A stretch of 64,000 bases of DNA, taken from assembly GCA_019637685.1 (NCBI GenBank), contig JAHBVF010000030.1:1-64000 (forward strand), given 5' to 3'. The position numbers and the translations under genes are program-made. Positions 18,280 through 27,540 of this stretch are shown here, piece after piece; position 1 is the first letter of the stretch, and every line of letters begins with the position of its first letter. The notes beneath the pieces were generated by a model. That model made no database searches and was not told the DNA's origin. It saw nothing but the letters and a program-made list of their open reading frames with translations. This DNA is from Caldilineaceae bacterium. Its GTDB lineage: Bacteria; Chloroflexota; Anaerolineae; Caldilineales; Caldilineaceae.

Positions 18280-19416
18280 ATGCGCTTTGGCATTGATGCT
18301 CGACTAACTTATCACCAACGCGCGGGGATTGGGCGATACACACTCTTCTTACTGGATGAGCTGGCAAAGTTGGATCAGGAAAACCGCTATACGGTTTTCC
18401 AACACCGCAAAGACAGGGAAGCGCTGGTTGACGCGCCCAACTTCCACCGCAAGACACTCTTCGCACCAGTCCATTCCAGGCTGGAGCAGCCGTTGATGAT
18501 GATGGAATTGCTATTCCAAAATTTAGACCTGTTTCATAGCACAGACTTTATCCCTCCGCTCTACAGCAGTCTCCCCTCCATCATCACCGTTCACGACCTG
18601 GCCTTTTTGCGTTGGCCCCACTTTCTCACCGCCGATCACGCCACCTATTACAGCCAGATCGATCGGGGTGTACGCCACGCCCGCCACATAATTGTGCCCA
18701 GCCAGAGCACAAAGAACGATGTGATCGGTCAGTTGGGCGTGCCCGAAAGCAAGATCAGTGTCATCTACGAAGCAGCCGCGTCCCTCTATCGTCCTATGCC
18801 GGTGGAAGAAGCCAGAGCCGCGGTGAGTAAGCGATTTTCTATTCCCCAAAACTATATTTTCTTCATCAGCACAATCGAACCGCGCAAGAATATCGGCGGA
18901 TTGCTCCAGGCCTATCATCACCTGCGGACAAAGTATAACCTGACCGAGACGGCCCTGGTGCTGGCAGGCAAACAGGGCTGGCTCTATGAGCAGGTCTATG
19001 AGAGTGTGGAAAAACTGGGCCTGCAAGACTCCACATTCTTTGTCGGGCGTGTATCGGACGAGGAGTTGCGCCAACTCTATGTGGGCGCGCGCTGCCATGT
19101 CCATCCCGCCTTCTACGAGGGCTTTGGCCTGCCCCCGTTGGAAGCAATGGCCTGTGGCACACCGACAGTTGTCAGCAATACCAGCAGCCTGCCCGAAGTT
19201 GTGGGCGACGCCGCGCTGATGTTTGATCCCAATGACTGGGAAGAGATGGCTGTCGCTATTCGCCGCCTGCTGGTGGACGACGAACTCCATAGAGAGATGC
19301 GCCAAAAGGGTCTGCAACGGGCCGATGTCTTCAGTTGGAGCCGGGCTGCCGCCGAGACGCTGGGTGTCTATCAGATGGTTGCCCAGGGGCAAACCATTCC
19401 CGCGACAGCAGGCTGA
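18280..19416 (+). CDS. Glycosyltransferase family 4 (GT-B fold), mannosyltransferase-like
   Basis: The 378-residue retaining glycosyltransferase should add a sugar from a nucleotide donor to a surface glycan or lipid. The N-terminal GIDARLTYHQRAGIGRYT loop is typical of WsaF/MtfB-like GT4 enzymes. The donor-site signature is HPAFYEGFGLPPLEAMACGTP (E-x7-E), with STIEPRKNIGGLL at the domain junction. A second GT4 gene follows 12 bp downstream. The acceptor is unknown. Confidence 0.92.
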   Translation: MRFGIDARLTYHQRAGIGRYTLFLLDELAKLDQENRYTVFQHRKDREALVDAPNFHRKTLFAPVHSRLEQPLMMMELLFQNLDLFHSTDFIPPLYSSLPSIITVHDLAFLRWPHFLTADHATYYSQIDRGVRHARHIIVPSQSTKNDVIGQLGVPESKISVIYEAAASLYRPMPVEEARAAVSKRFSIPQNYIFFISTIEPRKNIGGLLQAYHHLRTKYNLTETALVLAGKQGWLYEQVYESVEKLGLQDSTFFVGRVSDEELRQLYVGARCHVHPAFYEGFGLPPLEAMACGTPTVVSNTSSLPEVVGDAALMFDPNDWEEMAVAIRRLLVDDELHREMRQKGLQRADVFSWSRAAAETLGVYQMVAQGQTIPATAG

Positions 19417-19428
19417 CGCTATGTACAC

Positions 19429-20697
19429 ATGAAAATACTCTTTCTCACGCCCCAATTGCCCTACCCTCCCCGGCAAGGAACAACGATCCGCAACTACAAT
19501 TTGATCCGGCTGCTGGCCCAGGAACACCAGATTCATCTCTTCACATTTCTGGCACCGGGCGAGCAGTACAGCCAGGAAAGCCACCTGGCCGCGCTCTGCG
19601 AACGGATCGTCACCGCAGATCAGCCAGCCCGTTCCCTGGCCCGCCGCGGCCTGGACACCCTGGCCAGCAACCGTCCCGATATGGGTTTGCGCCTGGCCAG
19701 TCCAGTGGCCCACGCCCGTCTGGCCGCGCTGCTGGCCGAGGAGACGTACGATCTGGTCCAGGTGGAAGGCATCGAAATGGCCTCCTATGGCCTGGCCGCC
19801 ACTGCAATCCAGCCCCGCGCCCGACTGATTTTTGACGATCACAACGTGGAATATCTGCTCCAGAAACGCTCGGCTCTGGTCGATCTGCGCCGACCGCTGC
19901 GTTGGCCCGCGGCCCTCTACAGCCTCATCCAGTGGAACAAATTGCATCGTTATGAACGGATGATCTGCAGCCGCGCGGACGCGGTGATCGCTGTCAGCGA
20001 GCCGGACCGTTCGGCGCTGGTACAGTTTGTGCCCGACGGGCTTGTGGATGTAGTGCCGAATGGGATTGATCTGAGCGAATATCCGCTTGCGCGGCCCGTG
20101 CAAAACACAGATGAGCAGCCCACGCTGGTCTTCACTGGCAAGATGGACTACAGGCCGAATGTGGACGCCATTCTCTGGTTTGTCGGCGAGGTGTTGCCAC
20201 TGATTCAGGCGCGGCAGCCCGATGTACGTTTGCAGGTGGTGGGGATGAGCCCGCATCGGCGGTTGGCCGCGCTGCGCGGGAGTCCGGGCGTGGAGATTAC
20301 GGGGGCAGTAGCGGATGTGCGGCCCTATGTCTACGCCGCGGCCGTCTATGTGGTGCCGCTGCGTGTGGGCGGTGGAACCCGATTCAAAGTGTTGGAAGCG
20401 CTGGCCAGTGGCAAGCCGATTGTGAGCACATCGCTGGGTGTGGAAGGTCTTGGCCTGCAGGATGGCCGGGAACTGCTGCTGGCGGATGAACCCCAGCACT
20501 TTGCCCAGGCCGTCCTTCGATTGCTGGACGATCAGGCCCGCAATGGCCTCCTGGCCGGGACGTTGTCCCAAGCCCTGTCCAGCGCAGGGCGGCATTTTGT
20601 CGAGGCCCATTTCACCTGGGAACAGATCGTGCCCCGTCTGGAACAGGTATATCAGGCCGTCATGCGTATGGAACCTTTGGCAAGCCGCCAAAGATGA
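19429..20697 (+). CDS. Glycosyltransferase family 4
   Basis: The 422-residue protein has a GT-B fold: start KILFLTPQLPYPPRQGTTIR, hinge VFTGKMDYRPNVDAILWF, and donor-binding VPLRVGGGTRFKVLEALASGKP. It resembles the TIGR03087 (Stp1-like) group of glycosyltransferases that build exopolysaccharides or surface glycolipids. It probably shares a transcript with the GT4 gene just upstream. Donor and acceptor are not predictable. Confidence 0.9.
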   Translation: MKILFLTPQLPYPPRQGTTIRNYNLIRLLAQEHQIHLFTFLAPGEQYSQESHLAALCERIVTADQPARSLARRGLDTLASNRPDMGLRLASPVAHARLAALLAEETYDLVQVEGIEMASYGLAATAIQPRARLIFDDHNVEYLLQKRSALVDLRRPLRWPAALYSLIQWNKLHRYERMICSRADAVIAVSEPDRSALVQFVPDGLVDVVPNGIDLSEYPLARPVQNTDEQPTLVFTGKMDYRPNVDAILWFVGEVLPLIQARQPDVRLQVVGMSPHRRLAALRGSPGVEITGAVADVRPYVYAAAVYVVPLRVGGGTRFKVLEALASGKPIVSTSLGVEGLGLQDGRELLLADEPQHFAQAVLRLLDDQARNGLLAGTLSQALSSAGRHFVEAHFTWEQIVPRLEQVYQAVMRMEPLASRQR

Positions 20698-21202
20698 CCG
20701 AGAACCGCCCGGCAAAAACACCGCAGAAGAAGAGAAAACAGAGAAAAAAAGGTGGTGGTCGGGTGACCACCACCTGTGGGCAGAGCCTTTGACATTGACA
20801 CGCAGTCGGCAATGCAGGGGAAACATTGCCGACTGCGCTGTGTTGCATTGTTTGTCTGCCTGCCCACAGAATACACCGGGCGGGTCGCGGCCCCTATAGC
20901 CAACTTTATGTATTCCCTGTGATCCAGCGCGCAAATCCACCGGCCTTGCCGAGTGCTGGTCGCTGCCCTCTATTTACTCGCCCTCGACGGAAAGATGGAC
21001 GCACCCGCGGCCCCGGAACCAGCGGCTGTGCGCCGATCGCAGCGGCGTTCTATGGAACGCGGATACACGCAGGAAAACGCAGATTTCCTCGCCCGTTGCA
21101 TAGCCAACGGTTCTCCTGCCAGTGGCGTGAGATCAGCAGATGGAGTACAATACCGGTAGATCGAAAAGCCCTCTTTCAACTACCCACGGAGACAGAAACG
21201 TA
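20698..21202. other. 505-bp intergenic region with nested palindromes
   Basis: No convincing gene. It holds a hairpin (20751-20774, GGTGGTGGTC/GACCACCACC) next to an A-run, so it reads as an intrinsic terminator on the minus strand. It also holds the larger nested repeat listed separately. Downstream, 21051-21090 carries degenerate ACGCGGATACACGCAG-type repeat. A 68-codon frame at 20953-21159 looks random. Confidence 0.6.
20774..20869. repeat. Nested palindromic element
   Basis: Outer arms CTGTGGGCAG and CTGCCCACAG enclose a perfect 14-bp hairpin CGCAGTCGGCAATG/CATTGCCGACTGCG (20801-20837). The two-level symmetry suggests a small mobile element or a structured RNA. Confidence 0.65.
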
Positions 21203-22165
21203 ATGACACAACCACTTCCCAGCGCGCAGGTCGGCAACACAGCCCTGCGCGTCAGCCAACTGGGTATGGGCACCGCGCCCATCGGCAATCTGTACGGCGG
21301 CGTGACCGATGCCCAGGCCATCGAGACCGTCCAAAAATCCTTCGATTTGGGCATTCGCTATTTTGACACCGCGCCTCTCTACGGCGGCGGCGTTGCGGAG
21401 AAGCGGGTAGGCATGGCACTCAAAGGCATCCCCCGCGATCAGTTCGTCCTCCAGACAAAAGTCGGGCGGCTGCTGCGCGACGACGACTCCATCGAATTTG
21501 ACTACAGCCGGGACGGAGTGCGGCGCAGCCTGGAAGAAAGCCTGAAACGGCTGCAAATGGATCGGGTGGACATTCTGCTCGTCCACGACCCGGACTCACT
21601 GCAGGAGCAGGTGGGGTATCGTCAGGCGCTGAACGAGGCTTTCCCCGCGCTGATTGAAATGCGGGAACAGGGGGTAATCGGTGCATTGGGCGCGGGGATG
21701 AACCAGTGGCAGATGGAATACGAGTTTGCCAAACACTCGGACCCCAACATTTTCCTCTTGGCCGGGCGCTATACACTCCTGGAGCAGACCAGTCTGGAAT
21801 TTCTCGATTACTGCCAGAAGCGGCAGATTAGTGTGGTATTGGGCGGGGTGTACAACAGCGGCATTCTGGTCACAGGGCCGACACCGGGGGCGAAGTTCAA
21901 CTATCGGGACGCGCCGGAACCCATCCTGGAAAAAGCCGGCAAGCTGAAGGCCATCACCGACCGCTATGGCGTGCCCCTGCACGTGGCCGCCCAGCGCTTC
22001 GCCCGCAGCCACCCGGCCATCACCGGGCTGATCATCGGCTCGGTCAAGCCCAGCGAAGCCGAAGACAACCGGGCCATCTGGGATGCGGAGATTCCCAGCC
22101 AGCTGTGGGCAGACATCCGGGCCGCGGGGCTGGTGGAGGATGGCGCGCCGATGCCGGGAGCGTGA
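21203..22165 (+). CDS. Aldo/keto reductase (D-threo-aldose 1-dehydrogenase / L-fucose dehydrogenase type)
   Basis: The 320-residue AKR protein carries LGMGTAPIGNLYGGV near the start and FDTAPLYGGGVAEKRVG (Asp, Tyr). The catalytic Lys is in LQTKVGRLL, and LVHDPDS lies at the His position. This pattern is typical of sugar 1-dehydrogenases that oxidise L-fucose-like sugars to lactones. The start at 21203 has GGAG upstream; the frame to 21140 lacks one. It converges on an FAH-family hydrolase gene and an epimerase gene, consistent with a sugar-acid route, but the substrate is inferred. Confidence 0.87.
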   Translation: MTQPLPSAQVGNTALRVSQLGMGTAPIGNLYGGVTDAQAIETVQKSFDLGIRYFDTAPLYGGGVAEKRVGMALKGIPRDQFVLQTKVGRLLRDDDSIEFDYSRDGVRRSLEESLKRLQMDRVDILLVHDPDSLQEQVGYRQALNEAFPALIEMREQGVIGALGAGMNQWQMEYEFAKHSDPNIFLLAGRYTLLEQTSLEFLDYCQKRQISVVLGGVYNSGILVTGPTPGAKFNYRDAPEPILEKAGKLKAITDRYGVPLHVAAQRFARSHPAITGLIIGSVKPSEAEDNRAIWDAEIPSQLWADIRAAGLVEDGAPMPGA

Positions 22166-22177
22166 CAGGGTGATAGT

Positions 22178-22220
22178 GTGACAAGATGAAGGGGCGATTG
22201 TCACCCCTTCATCTTGTCAC
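22178..22220. terminator. Bidirectional hairpin between convergent genes
   Basis: A perfect 17-bp stem (GTGACAAGATGAAGGGG and its inverse) with a 9-base loop lies between the stops of the aldo/keto reductase and FAH genes, followed by a pyrimidine-rich tract on the plus strand. Confidence 0.7.
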
Positions 22221-22230
22221 CTCTTCTCTT

Positions 22231-23037
22231 CTACTCCTCCCGGCAGACATTCTCCAGGCGGCCAATCTTCTCGATCTCAATCACTACTTTGTCCCCGTTC
22301 TTCATCCACAGTTGGGGGGTGCGGCCCATGCCCACGCCGTGGGGTGTGCCCGTCAGAATCACATCGCCCGGTTCCAGCGTGAACGACTGGGAACAGTAGG
22401 AGACCAACTCGGCCACGCCAAAGATCATCTCCTTTGTGTTGCTTTCCTGCACCACTTGCCCGTTGAGAATACAGCGGATGTCCAGGGATTGGGGATCGCC
22501 GATCTCATCCGCGGTGACAAAGCCGGGGCCGATGGGGCAGAAAGTATCCAGACTCTTGCCCCGAATCCACTGGCCGTCGCCCATCTGAATCTCCCGTGCG
22601 CTCACATCGTTGGCACAGGTATAGCCCGCCACATAATTGAGCGCGTCGGCCTGGCTCACCCGCCGGGCGGTCTTGCCGATGACCGCGGCCAATTCGGCCT
22701 CGTAGTCCACCTCTTTGGTCAACGCGGGCGACCAGACAATTTCGTCGCCGGGGTTGATGATACTGCTGGTGAACTTGGTGAAGATCAGCGGACGGGGTGG
22801 GGGCGTGCTTTTCGTCTCGCGAATGTGGTCCATATAGTTCAGGCCAATCGCCACAATTTTGCCAGGGCGTCCCACAGGATTGAGCAGATTGACACTGCTG
22901 CGGGCCACACTGCCGGTGATTTTGCCCGTTTTGCCGGCCAGAATATCAGCCCAGCTCGCATCGGTCACGTCGATATTGTCGCCTTTGGCAATGCCATAGA
23001 CATTCGTGCCTGCCTGTTCAAATTTTAGCCATCTCAT
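22231..23037 (-). CDS. Fumarylacetoacetate hydrolase (FAH) family protein
   Basis: The 268-residue protein has the FAH fold. Metal ligands are in EVDYEAELAAVIG, and catalytic-site motifs are ANDVSAREIQ and KSLDTFCPIGP, with LTGTPHGVGMGRTP near the end. Family members cleave or hydrate 2-keto-3-deoxy or diketo acids. Next to a sugar-dehydrogenase-like AKR and an epimerase, 2,4-diketo-3-deoxy-fuconate-type hydrolysis is plausible. It overlaps the epimerase gene by four bases (ATGA), so the two are co-translated. Confidence 0.9.
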   Translation of the reverse strand: MRWLKFEQAGTNVYGIAKGDNIDVTDASWADILAGKTGKITGSVARSSVNLLNPVGRPGKIVAIGLNYMDHIRETKSTPPPRPLIFTKFTSSIINPGDEIVWSPALTKEVDYEAELAAVIGKTARRVSQADALNYVAGYTCANDVSAREIQMGDGQWIRGKSLDTFCPIGPGFVTADEIGDPQSLDIRCILNGQVVQESNTKEMIFGVAELVSYCSQSFTLEPGDVILTGTPHGVGMGRTPQLWMKNGDKVVIEIEKIGRLENVCREE

Positions 23038-24014
23038 TCTTGGACTGTCTCCTTTGGTAGTTTACCTGCTGCGATTGCTGCTTTGAAAAGAGAAATTGTT
23101 TCGGCGACGCCCTGCGTCAGGGGTGTGAAGGGGATATCGCCCAGAATCTTGCGGAGTTCGCTGTCGTCAAAGCCCTGGGGGAAGGGCAGAACAGTATCCG
23201 CGGCGGTGATGCGCCCGGCCGCGCTTGGCTCGGCGGCTTCGATGGCCGCGATGACCACGCTCATATCCACAATCGATCCAGCCAGATTGTAGACACCCGC
23301 GCCCGGAAAAGGTGTGCGCGCGGCCTGGATGAATGTCTTGGCCACGTCATCCGCGTACTGAAAGCCGTTGACGCCCTGGAATGATATCTCGTAGCGCTCG
23401 CCGCGCGCCGCGGCCAACATTGCTTTGGTGGGGGTAGAGGTCATGCCCTGATCCCGGGCCGGGCCGTAGATGGTATAGGGGCGCAGGGCAATGCTGGCAA
23501 TGCCGTCATCCTGCCAATAGATGCGGGCTGTGCCTTCGTTGGCCTGTTTGTAGACACCGTAATGATTGAGGGGGTGAAGGGGGGCGTCGTTGCTCACCCG
23601 TTCCTCTGCGTACTCGTCGGCGTAGCCATAGACTGCAATGCTGCTGGCATAGACGACCTGCTTAATGCCCAGCTTTTTGGCCGCTTCAAAGACATTGACA
23701 GTCCCCACCACATTTACCGCCGCGCCCAGGGGCGGGTTGGCCCGGCAAAAGGGAACCTGCAGCGCGGCCAGATGAATAATATGGGTGGATTTGCTCTCCG
23801 CCATCGCAATCTGCACGCGATCGGTGTCGGTAATATCAGCCTGGACAAAGTGGATGCGCGCCAACTCTTCCGGTTCCATCACAAGTTCTAAACGGCTATG
23901 GTTTGTGCCCAGATCGAAAACCGTCACTGCTGCACCATCCCGCACCAGATTGCGGGCTGTCCATGCGCCAATACAACCCAGCGCACCAGTCAGAAAAAAT
24001 CGTTCGTCGCTCAT
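23034..24014 (-). CDS. NAD-dependent epimerase/dehydratase (extended SDR)
   Basis: The 326-residue extended short-chain dehydrogenase binds NAD(P) with FLTGALGCIGAWTA. The catalytic Ser is probably in VYASSIAVYG and the YxxxK pair in YGVYKQANE. It would act on a nucleotide sugar or free sugar acid. AGAGGA lies five bases before the ATG. It is the upstream partner of the FAH gene. Confidence 0.9.
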   Translation of the reverse strand: MSDERFFLTGALGCIGAWTARNLVRDGAAVTVFDLGTNHSRLELVMEPEELARIHFVQADITDTDRVQIAMAESKSTHIIHLAALQVPFCRANPPLGAAVNVVGTVNVFEAAKKLGIKQVVYASSIAVYGYADEYAEERVSNDAPLHPLNHYGVYKQANEGTARIYWQDDGIASIALRPYTIYGPARDQGMTSTPTKAMLAAARGERYEISFQGVNGFQYADDVAKTFIQAARTPFPGAGVYNLAGSIVDMSVVIAAIEAAEPSAAGRITAADTVLPFPQGFDDSELRKILGDIPFTPLTQGVAETISLFKAAIAAGKLPKETVQE

Positions 24015-24244
24015 AGTTCCTCTCAGGGGGACATCTTGTGAAAATCAGTAACTCGCTTCCTATTGTGCCAAATGACGGACAATAATGCACGTTGGGGAGT
24101 TGCTTTGCACGTTTTTTTGCACAATTGATAATGCCAGATGGCAAAAGGGGAGCGGATGGCGTTGTTGGCAGCCGGTCCAGACTGTTTGTGCGAAATCGCC
24201 GTCTATGCAAGATTACCGTCTGTGCAAAAACTTGGTTGCGGCGT

Positions 24245-24273
24245 TTGACATCCGGTTTGCCCTGTGATATTCT
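24245..24273 (+). promoter_or_regulatory. Sigma70-type promoter of the aromatic amino acid cluster
   Basis: TTGACA (24245-24250) and TATTCT (24268-24273) are separated by 17 bp. Transcription would start near 24280, giving a leader of about 340 bases that contains the leader ORF and the attenuator. The stretch 24015-24244 upstream shows no gene. Confidence 0.75.
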
Positions 24274-24319
24274 TGCTGCCATCCGCTCTTTGTCGGATAT
24301 TTGCAACCTGGAGTTTTCG

Positions 24320-24556
24320 ATGATTTTGCGTTCCCCATCCGAGACATCAATCGAAACCGAACGTACCCTTCGCCTGCAAGAAGAGGTTGCCCTGTTGCCC
24401 ATCGCTCTCTTGGATGGCCCCACAGCCAACGAGATGTTGTTTTCCATGAACCTGCGCCAAGACTGGCGCGGGTTTTCTTTTGGCAACTTTTGGTTTGGCT
24501 ATTATTTTGGGACCGATCATTCGTCTCCACAGACGGAGGAGCGCTGGGCTGTGTAG
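24320..24556 (+). CDS. Aromatic-rich attenuator leader peptide upstream of aroH
   Basis: This leader ORF encodes 78 residues from the ATG at 24320 (GGAG at 24310-24313), or 36 residues if the internal ATG at 24446 is used. Both end in the same frame. Codons 24464-24508 read WRGFSFGNFWFGYYF: nine of 15 are Trp, Phe or Tyr. The ORF ends 28 bases before a perfect intrinsic terminator. Ribosome stalling at these codons would sense charged aromatic tRNAs. The peptide itself probably has no other job. Confidence 0.75.
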   Translation: MILRSPSETSIETERTLRLQEEVALLPIALLDGPTANEMLFSMNLRQDWRGFSFGNFWFGYYFGTDHSSPQTEERWAV

Positions 24557-24617
24557 CACGACACACAAGCTGATAGACGCACCGAGAGCGTGGAGACCAA
24601 ACTCCACGCTCTTTTTT
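24520..24617 (+). promoter_or_regulatory. Transcription attenuator: antiterminator and terminator
   Basis: The terminator has an 11-bp perfect stem (AGAGCGTGGAG 24585-24595, CTCCACGCTCT 24602-24612) and a T-run. An upstream segment GTCTCCAC (24523-24530) is a perfect match to GTGGAGAC (24590-24597) inside the terminator, with the pairing extending to 24520/24600 apart from one mismatch. The same segment can instead fold locally as CGTCT-CCAC-AGACG (24522-24535). A ribosome stalled on the aromatic codons ends near 24520 and would free 24523-24530 for antitermination. Confidence 0.78.
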
Positions 24618-24741
24618 GTGTCTTCTGGGCAGAACAAATTCGGAAAAAAGAGCCAGACGAGTAGACAAGACCGAATTCATCTGTAAGACCAACAATAGCA
24701 AACACGCATAGATAAACACGCATAGAAGAGGAAACTGCCAA

Positions 24742-25176
24742 ATGATCTGTCGAGGCGTGCGCGGGGCCACAACAGTGGACGAAGACAAACCGGAAGCAAT
24801 CCTGCGGGCCACCCGCGAACTTCTGGCGCTGATGATCCACATCAACGAAATCCGTTCGGAGGATGTCGCCAGCGTTGTCTTTACCACCACCAAAGATGTG
24901 GTCTCCCAATACCCGGCGCTGGCGGCTCGCCAGTTGGGCTGGCTGGATGTGCCACTCTTGTGCAGCCACGAGATGGAAGTGCCGGGCAGCCTGCCCCGCT
25001 GCATCCGCGTTTTGCTGCACTGGAATACCGAACGCAGCCAGTCGGACATCCAGCACATCTATCTGGGCGCTGCCCAATCCTTGCGCCCGGACAAATCCGT
25101 CACCGAAGAGGTGGATATGGCCGAGTTGCAGCGCTGGATTGAAGAGCAGATGGCGCGCTGGCAAGTGAAGAAGTAA
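24742..25176 (+). CDS. aroH: Chorismate mutase, AroH type
   Basis: It converts chorismate to prephenate, the branch to Phe and Tyr. The 144-residue protein matches the monofunctional AroH fold: [50 protein letters not shown] and the active-site stretch [18 protein letters not shown] precedes the ATG. It is the first structural gene after the attenuator. Confidence 0.95.
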   Translation: MICRGVRGATTVDEDKPEAILRATRELLALMIHINEIRSEDVASVVFTTTKDVVSQYPALAARQLGWLDVPLLCSHEMEVPGSLPRCIRVLLHWNTERSQSDIQHIYLGAAQSLRPDKSVTEEVDMAELQRWIEEQMARWQVKK

Positions 25177-25327
25177 CAACCGGGCGAATCGGGGGTTGAT
25201 TTTCGTTTTTGCTGCGTGCTGCGTAAAACGTGAGATCGCCCGCCCTTTTTCACCCAGCACGTTTCACATTTCTTCGACAAAGAAAGAACCACCTGTTCGA
25301 CCATTTTCCCAACGAAGGAGCCTTTCC

Positions 25328-26188
25328 ATGACAACTGTCGCATTTCAGGGCGAACACGGCGCTTATTCCGAAGAGGCCATCCGCTCCCATTTTGGGCAAT
25401 CGGTGGACACTCTGCCCTGTCACGCCTTCGAGCATATTTTTGACGCGGTGGAAAATGGCACGGCCACTTTTGGCGCCGTGCCCGTGGAAAACAGTCTGGC
25501 GGGCAGCATCAACAAAGCCTACGATCTGCTCCTGGAGCACGACCTGAAAGTGCATGGGGAGATTGCCCTGCGCGTGCGCCACAATCTGCTGACAATTCCC
25601 GGCAACGGGGACAAAATCGAGCAGGTGCGCAGCCATCCCCAGGCCCTGGCCCAGTGCGAAGGTTTTCTCAACCGCAACGGCTACAAAGCCATTCCCTGGT
25701 ATGACACCGCGGGCAGTGCCAAAGAACTGGCAGAAAAGCCCGAACCCAATATCGGCGTCATCGCCAGCCGCCTGGCCGGCGAAATCTACGGGCTGGAGAC
25801 TGTACAGTCCGGCGTTGAGGATATGCGCCACAACTACACCCGCTTCTTTATCATCGGCAAAGGCGAGGCGCAACGGGTGGAGATCGCCAAAACGTCCCTC
25901 GTCTTTGCCACGCCCCACAGCCCCGGCGCGCTCCACGGCTGTCTGGGCGAATTTGCCCAACGGGGCATCAATTTGATGAAAATCGAGAGCCGTCCCCGGC
26001 GCAACCGGCCCTGGCAATACGTCTTCTATCTGGATTTTGCGGGCCATTGGCAGGACGCAGAGTGCGGCGCGGCCCTGCTCGGTCTGCTCAACCGGGCCGC
26101 CTTTGTCAAGCTGCTGGGCAGCTTTCCGCCCGCGCCGCCGCCGGTGGAGGACGAGGGAACGGTGCAGGCGGCAGTGCTACAGATTTGA
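25328..26188 (+). CDS. pheA: Prephenate dehydratase
   Basis: It makes phenylpyruvate from prephenate. The 286-residue protein is monofunctional: the catalytic domain begins [17 protein letters not shown], contains [11 protein letters not shown] and the [10 protein letters not shown] (TRF) motif. A C-terminal ACT domain follows ([26 protein letters not shown]), which binds Phe for feedback inhibition. No chorismate mutase domain is present, in keeping with the separate aroH. The ATG at 25328 has AAGGAG eight bases upstream; the frame to 25196 only covers repeat DNA. Confidence 0.95.
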   Translation: MTTVAFQGEHGAYSEEAIRSHFGQSVDTLPCHAFEHIFDAVENGTATFGAVPVENSLAGSINKAYDLLLEHDLKVHGEIALRVRHNLLTIPGNGDKIEQVRSHPQALAQCEGFLNRNGYKAIPWYDTAGSAKELAEKPEPNIGVIASRLAGEIYGLETVQSGVEDMRHNYTRFFIIGKGEAQRVEIAKTSLVFATPHSPGALHGCLGEFAQRGINLMKIESRPRRNRPWQYVFYLDFAGHWQDAECGAALLGLLNRAAFVKLLGSFPPAPPPVEDEGTVQAAVLQI

Positions 26189-26251
26189 CCGGAGGATTAG
26201 GAAAACGGGATGACCAAAATGACTGTGGGTAAACCTTTTTGGTCGTCCAGC

Positions 26252-26310
26252 CGTGAAACGTAAAGCGTGAGTCTGTCCGGACTTTCTCACGCTTTACACC
26301 TCACGTTTCG
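26252..26310. repeat. Palindromic repeat of the ACGTGAAACG family
   Basis: Arms around GTAAAGCGTGAG and CTCACGCTTTAC, flanked by GTGAAACG and CACGTTTC, fill the pheA to DAHP synthase gap. Related hairpins recur at 27448, 33598 and 38418. Confidence 0.7.
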
Positions 26311-26362
26311 TCAGATTCGCAACTCACAATTCGCAACTTTATATCACACGGAGGAAATCTCA

Positions 26363-27433
26363 ATGATTGTCGTTATGAAACCCGAAGCAACTCCCGCCGA
26401 AACTACCGCTGTCATCAACAAAGCCGAAGCCGTGGGCGTCAGCACTCACCCCATCTACGGCAAAGAACATACGGTCATCGCGCTGGTGGGCGATCTGACC
26501 AAAATCGACCGGGACGTATTCACGGCGATGGCTGGCGTGCAGAAAACTGTGCGTATTCAGGAGCCGTACAAACTGGCCGCCCGCAGCACTCATCCCGGCA
26601 AAACCACCATTGATGTGAACGGTGTCATTATTGGCGGCTCGGATGTCGTAGTCATGGCTGGCCCGTGCAGTGTGGAAAGCCGGGAGCAGGTATTGGAGAC
26701 CGCCTGGGCGGTGAAGGAAGCCGGCGCCACAATTCTGCGCGGCGGCGCGTTCAAACCCCGCACCAGTCCCTACAGTTTCCAGGGCATGGGCGAAGCCGGG
26801 CTGAAGATTCTGGCCGAAGCCCGCGAACAGACCGGCTTGCCCGTCATCACCGAAGTGATGACAGTGGAAACAGTGGAAATGGTCTGCGAATACGCCGACA
26901 TTTTGCAGATCGGCGCACGCAATATGCAGAACTACGGACTGCTCCACGCGGTGGGCAAAGTGAACAAACCGGTAATGCTCAAGCGGGGTATCAGCGGCGA
27001 GATTAAAGAGTTGCTGATGTGTGCCGAATATATTCTGAGCGACGGTAACCCACAGGTGATGCTCTGCGAGCGGGGCATCCGCACCTACGAGACCGCCACC
27101 CGCAACACTTTTGACCTGAACGCGGTGCCTGTGCTCCAGAAAATGAGCCATTTGCCTGTTGTGGCTGATCCCTCCCACGGCACTGGCGACTGGGAACTGG
27201 TGGGGCCAATGTCCCGGGCCGCGGTGGCCGCGGGTGCAGACGCGCTGATTCTGGAAGTTCACCCGGACCCGGACAAAGCCGAGAGCGACGGTGCGCAGAG
27301 CCTGAAGCCAGAGAACTTTGCCCAGTTGATGGGTCAGTTGCGTCTGATTGCCACTGCGGTGGGCCGGTCGATTGCCGCCCAACCGGAAGCGGCGGCAGGC
27401 AATGGGCGGCCGCGGGAAGCGATGTTGGCGTAA
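26363..27433 (+). CDS. aroF: 3-deoxy-7-phosphoheptulonate synthase, type I-beta (first copy)
   Basis: This first enzyme of the shikimate pathway condenses PEP and erythrose 4-phosphate. The 356-residue protein has an N-terminal ferredoxin-like regulatory domain (residues 1-75) followed by a KDO8P-synthase-like barrel: [37 protein letters not shown] and ADPSHGTG with metal residues. It is the longer of two tandem paralogues. GGAGGA precedes the ATG. The different N-terminal domains suggest separate feedback control. Confidence 0.94.
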   Translation: MIVVMKPEATPAETTAVINKAEAVGVSTHPIYGKEHTVIALVGDLTKIDRDVFTAMAGVQKTVRIQEPYKLAARSTHPGKTTIDVNGVIIGGSDVVVMAGPCSVESREQVLETAWAVKEAGATILRGGAFKPRTSPYSFQGMGEAGLKILAEAREQTGLPVITEVMTVETVEMVCEYADILQIGARNMQNYGLLHAVGKVNKPVMLKRGISGEIKELLMCAEYILSDGNPQVMLCERGIRTYETATRNTFDLNAVPVLQKMSHLPVVADPSHGTGDWELVGPMSRAAVAAGADALILEVHPDPDKAESDGAQSLKPENFAQLMGQLRLIATAVGRSIAAQPEAAAGNGRPREAMLA

Positions 27434-27447
27434 ATGAGGAGTGAAAT

Positions 27448-27484
27448 GTGAAACGTGAGATCGTCGTCTGATCTCACGTTTCAC
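27448..27484. repeat. Palindromic repeat of the ACGTGAAACG family
   Basis: A perfect 14-bp stem (GTGAAACGTGAGAT and inverse) with a 9-base loop lies between the two DAHP synthase genes. Confidence 0.8.
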
Positions 27485-27540
27485 TCGCTACAGAAGATCA
27501 ATCCCAGTCAGAACACTTTCCCAAACGAAAGGACTTATCA

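Noticed and set aside
20751-20850. Possible tRNA-Sec near the palindromes, sought because selB is present
   Set aside because: The stems do not match tRNA arm lengths, and there is no T-loop signature.
18523-20940. 805-codon minus-strand open frame over the two glycosyltransferases
   Set aside because: It is a complement-strand shadow of two well-supported GT4 genes and shows no domain signature.
20953-21159. Small plus-strand ORF in the gap before the second aldo/keto reductase
   Set aside because: It has no ribosome-binding site or family resemblance, and overlaps repeat-like DNA.
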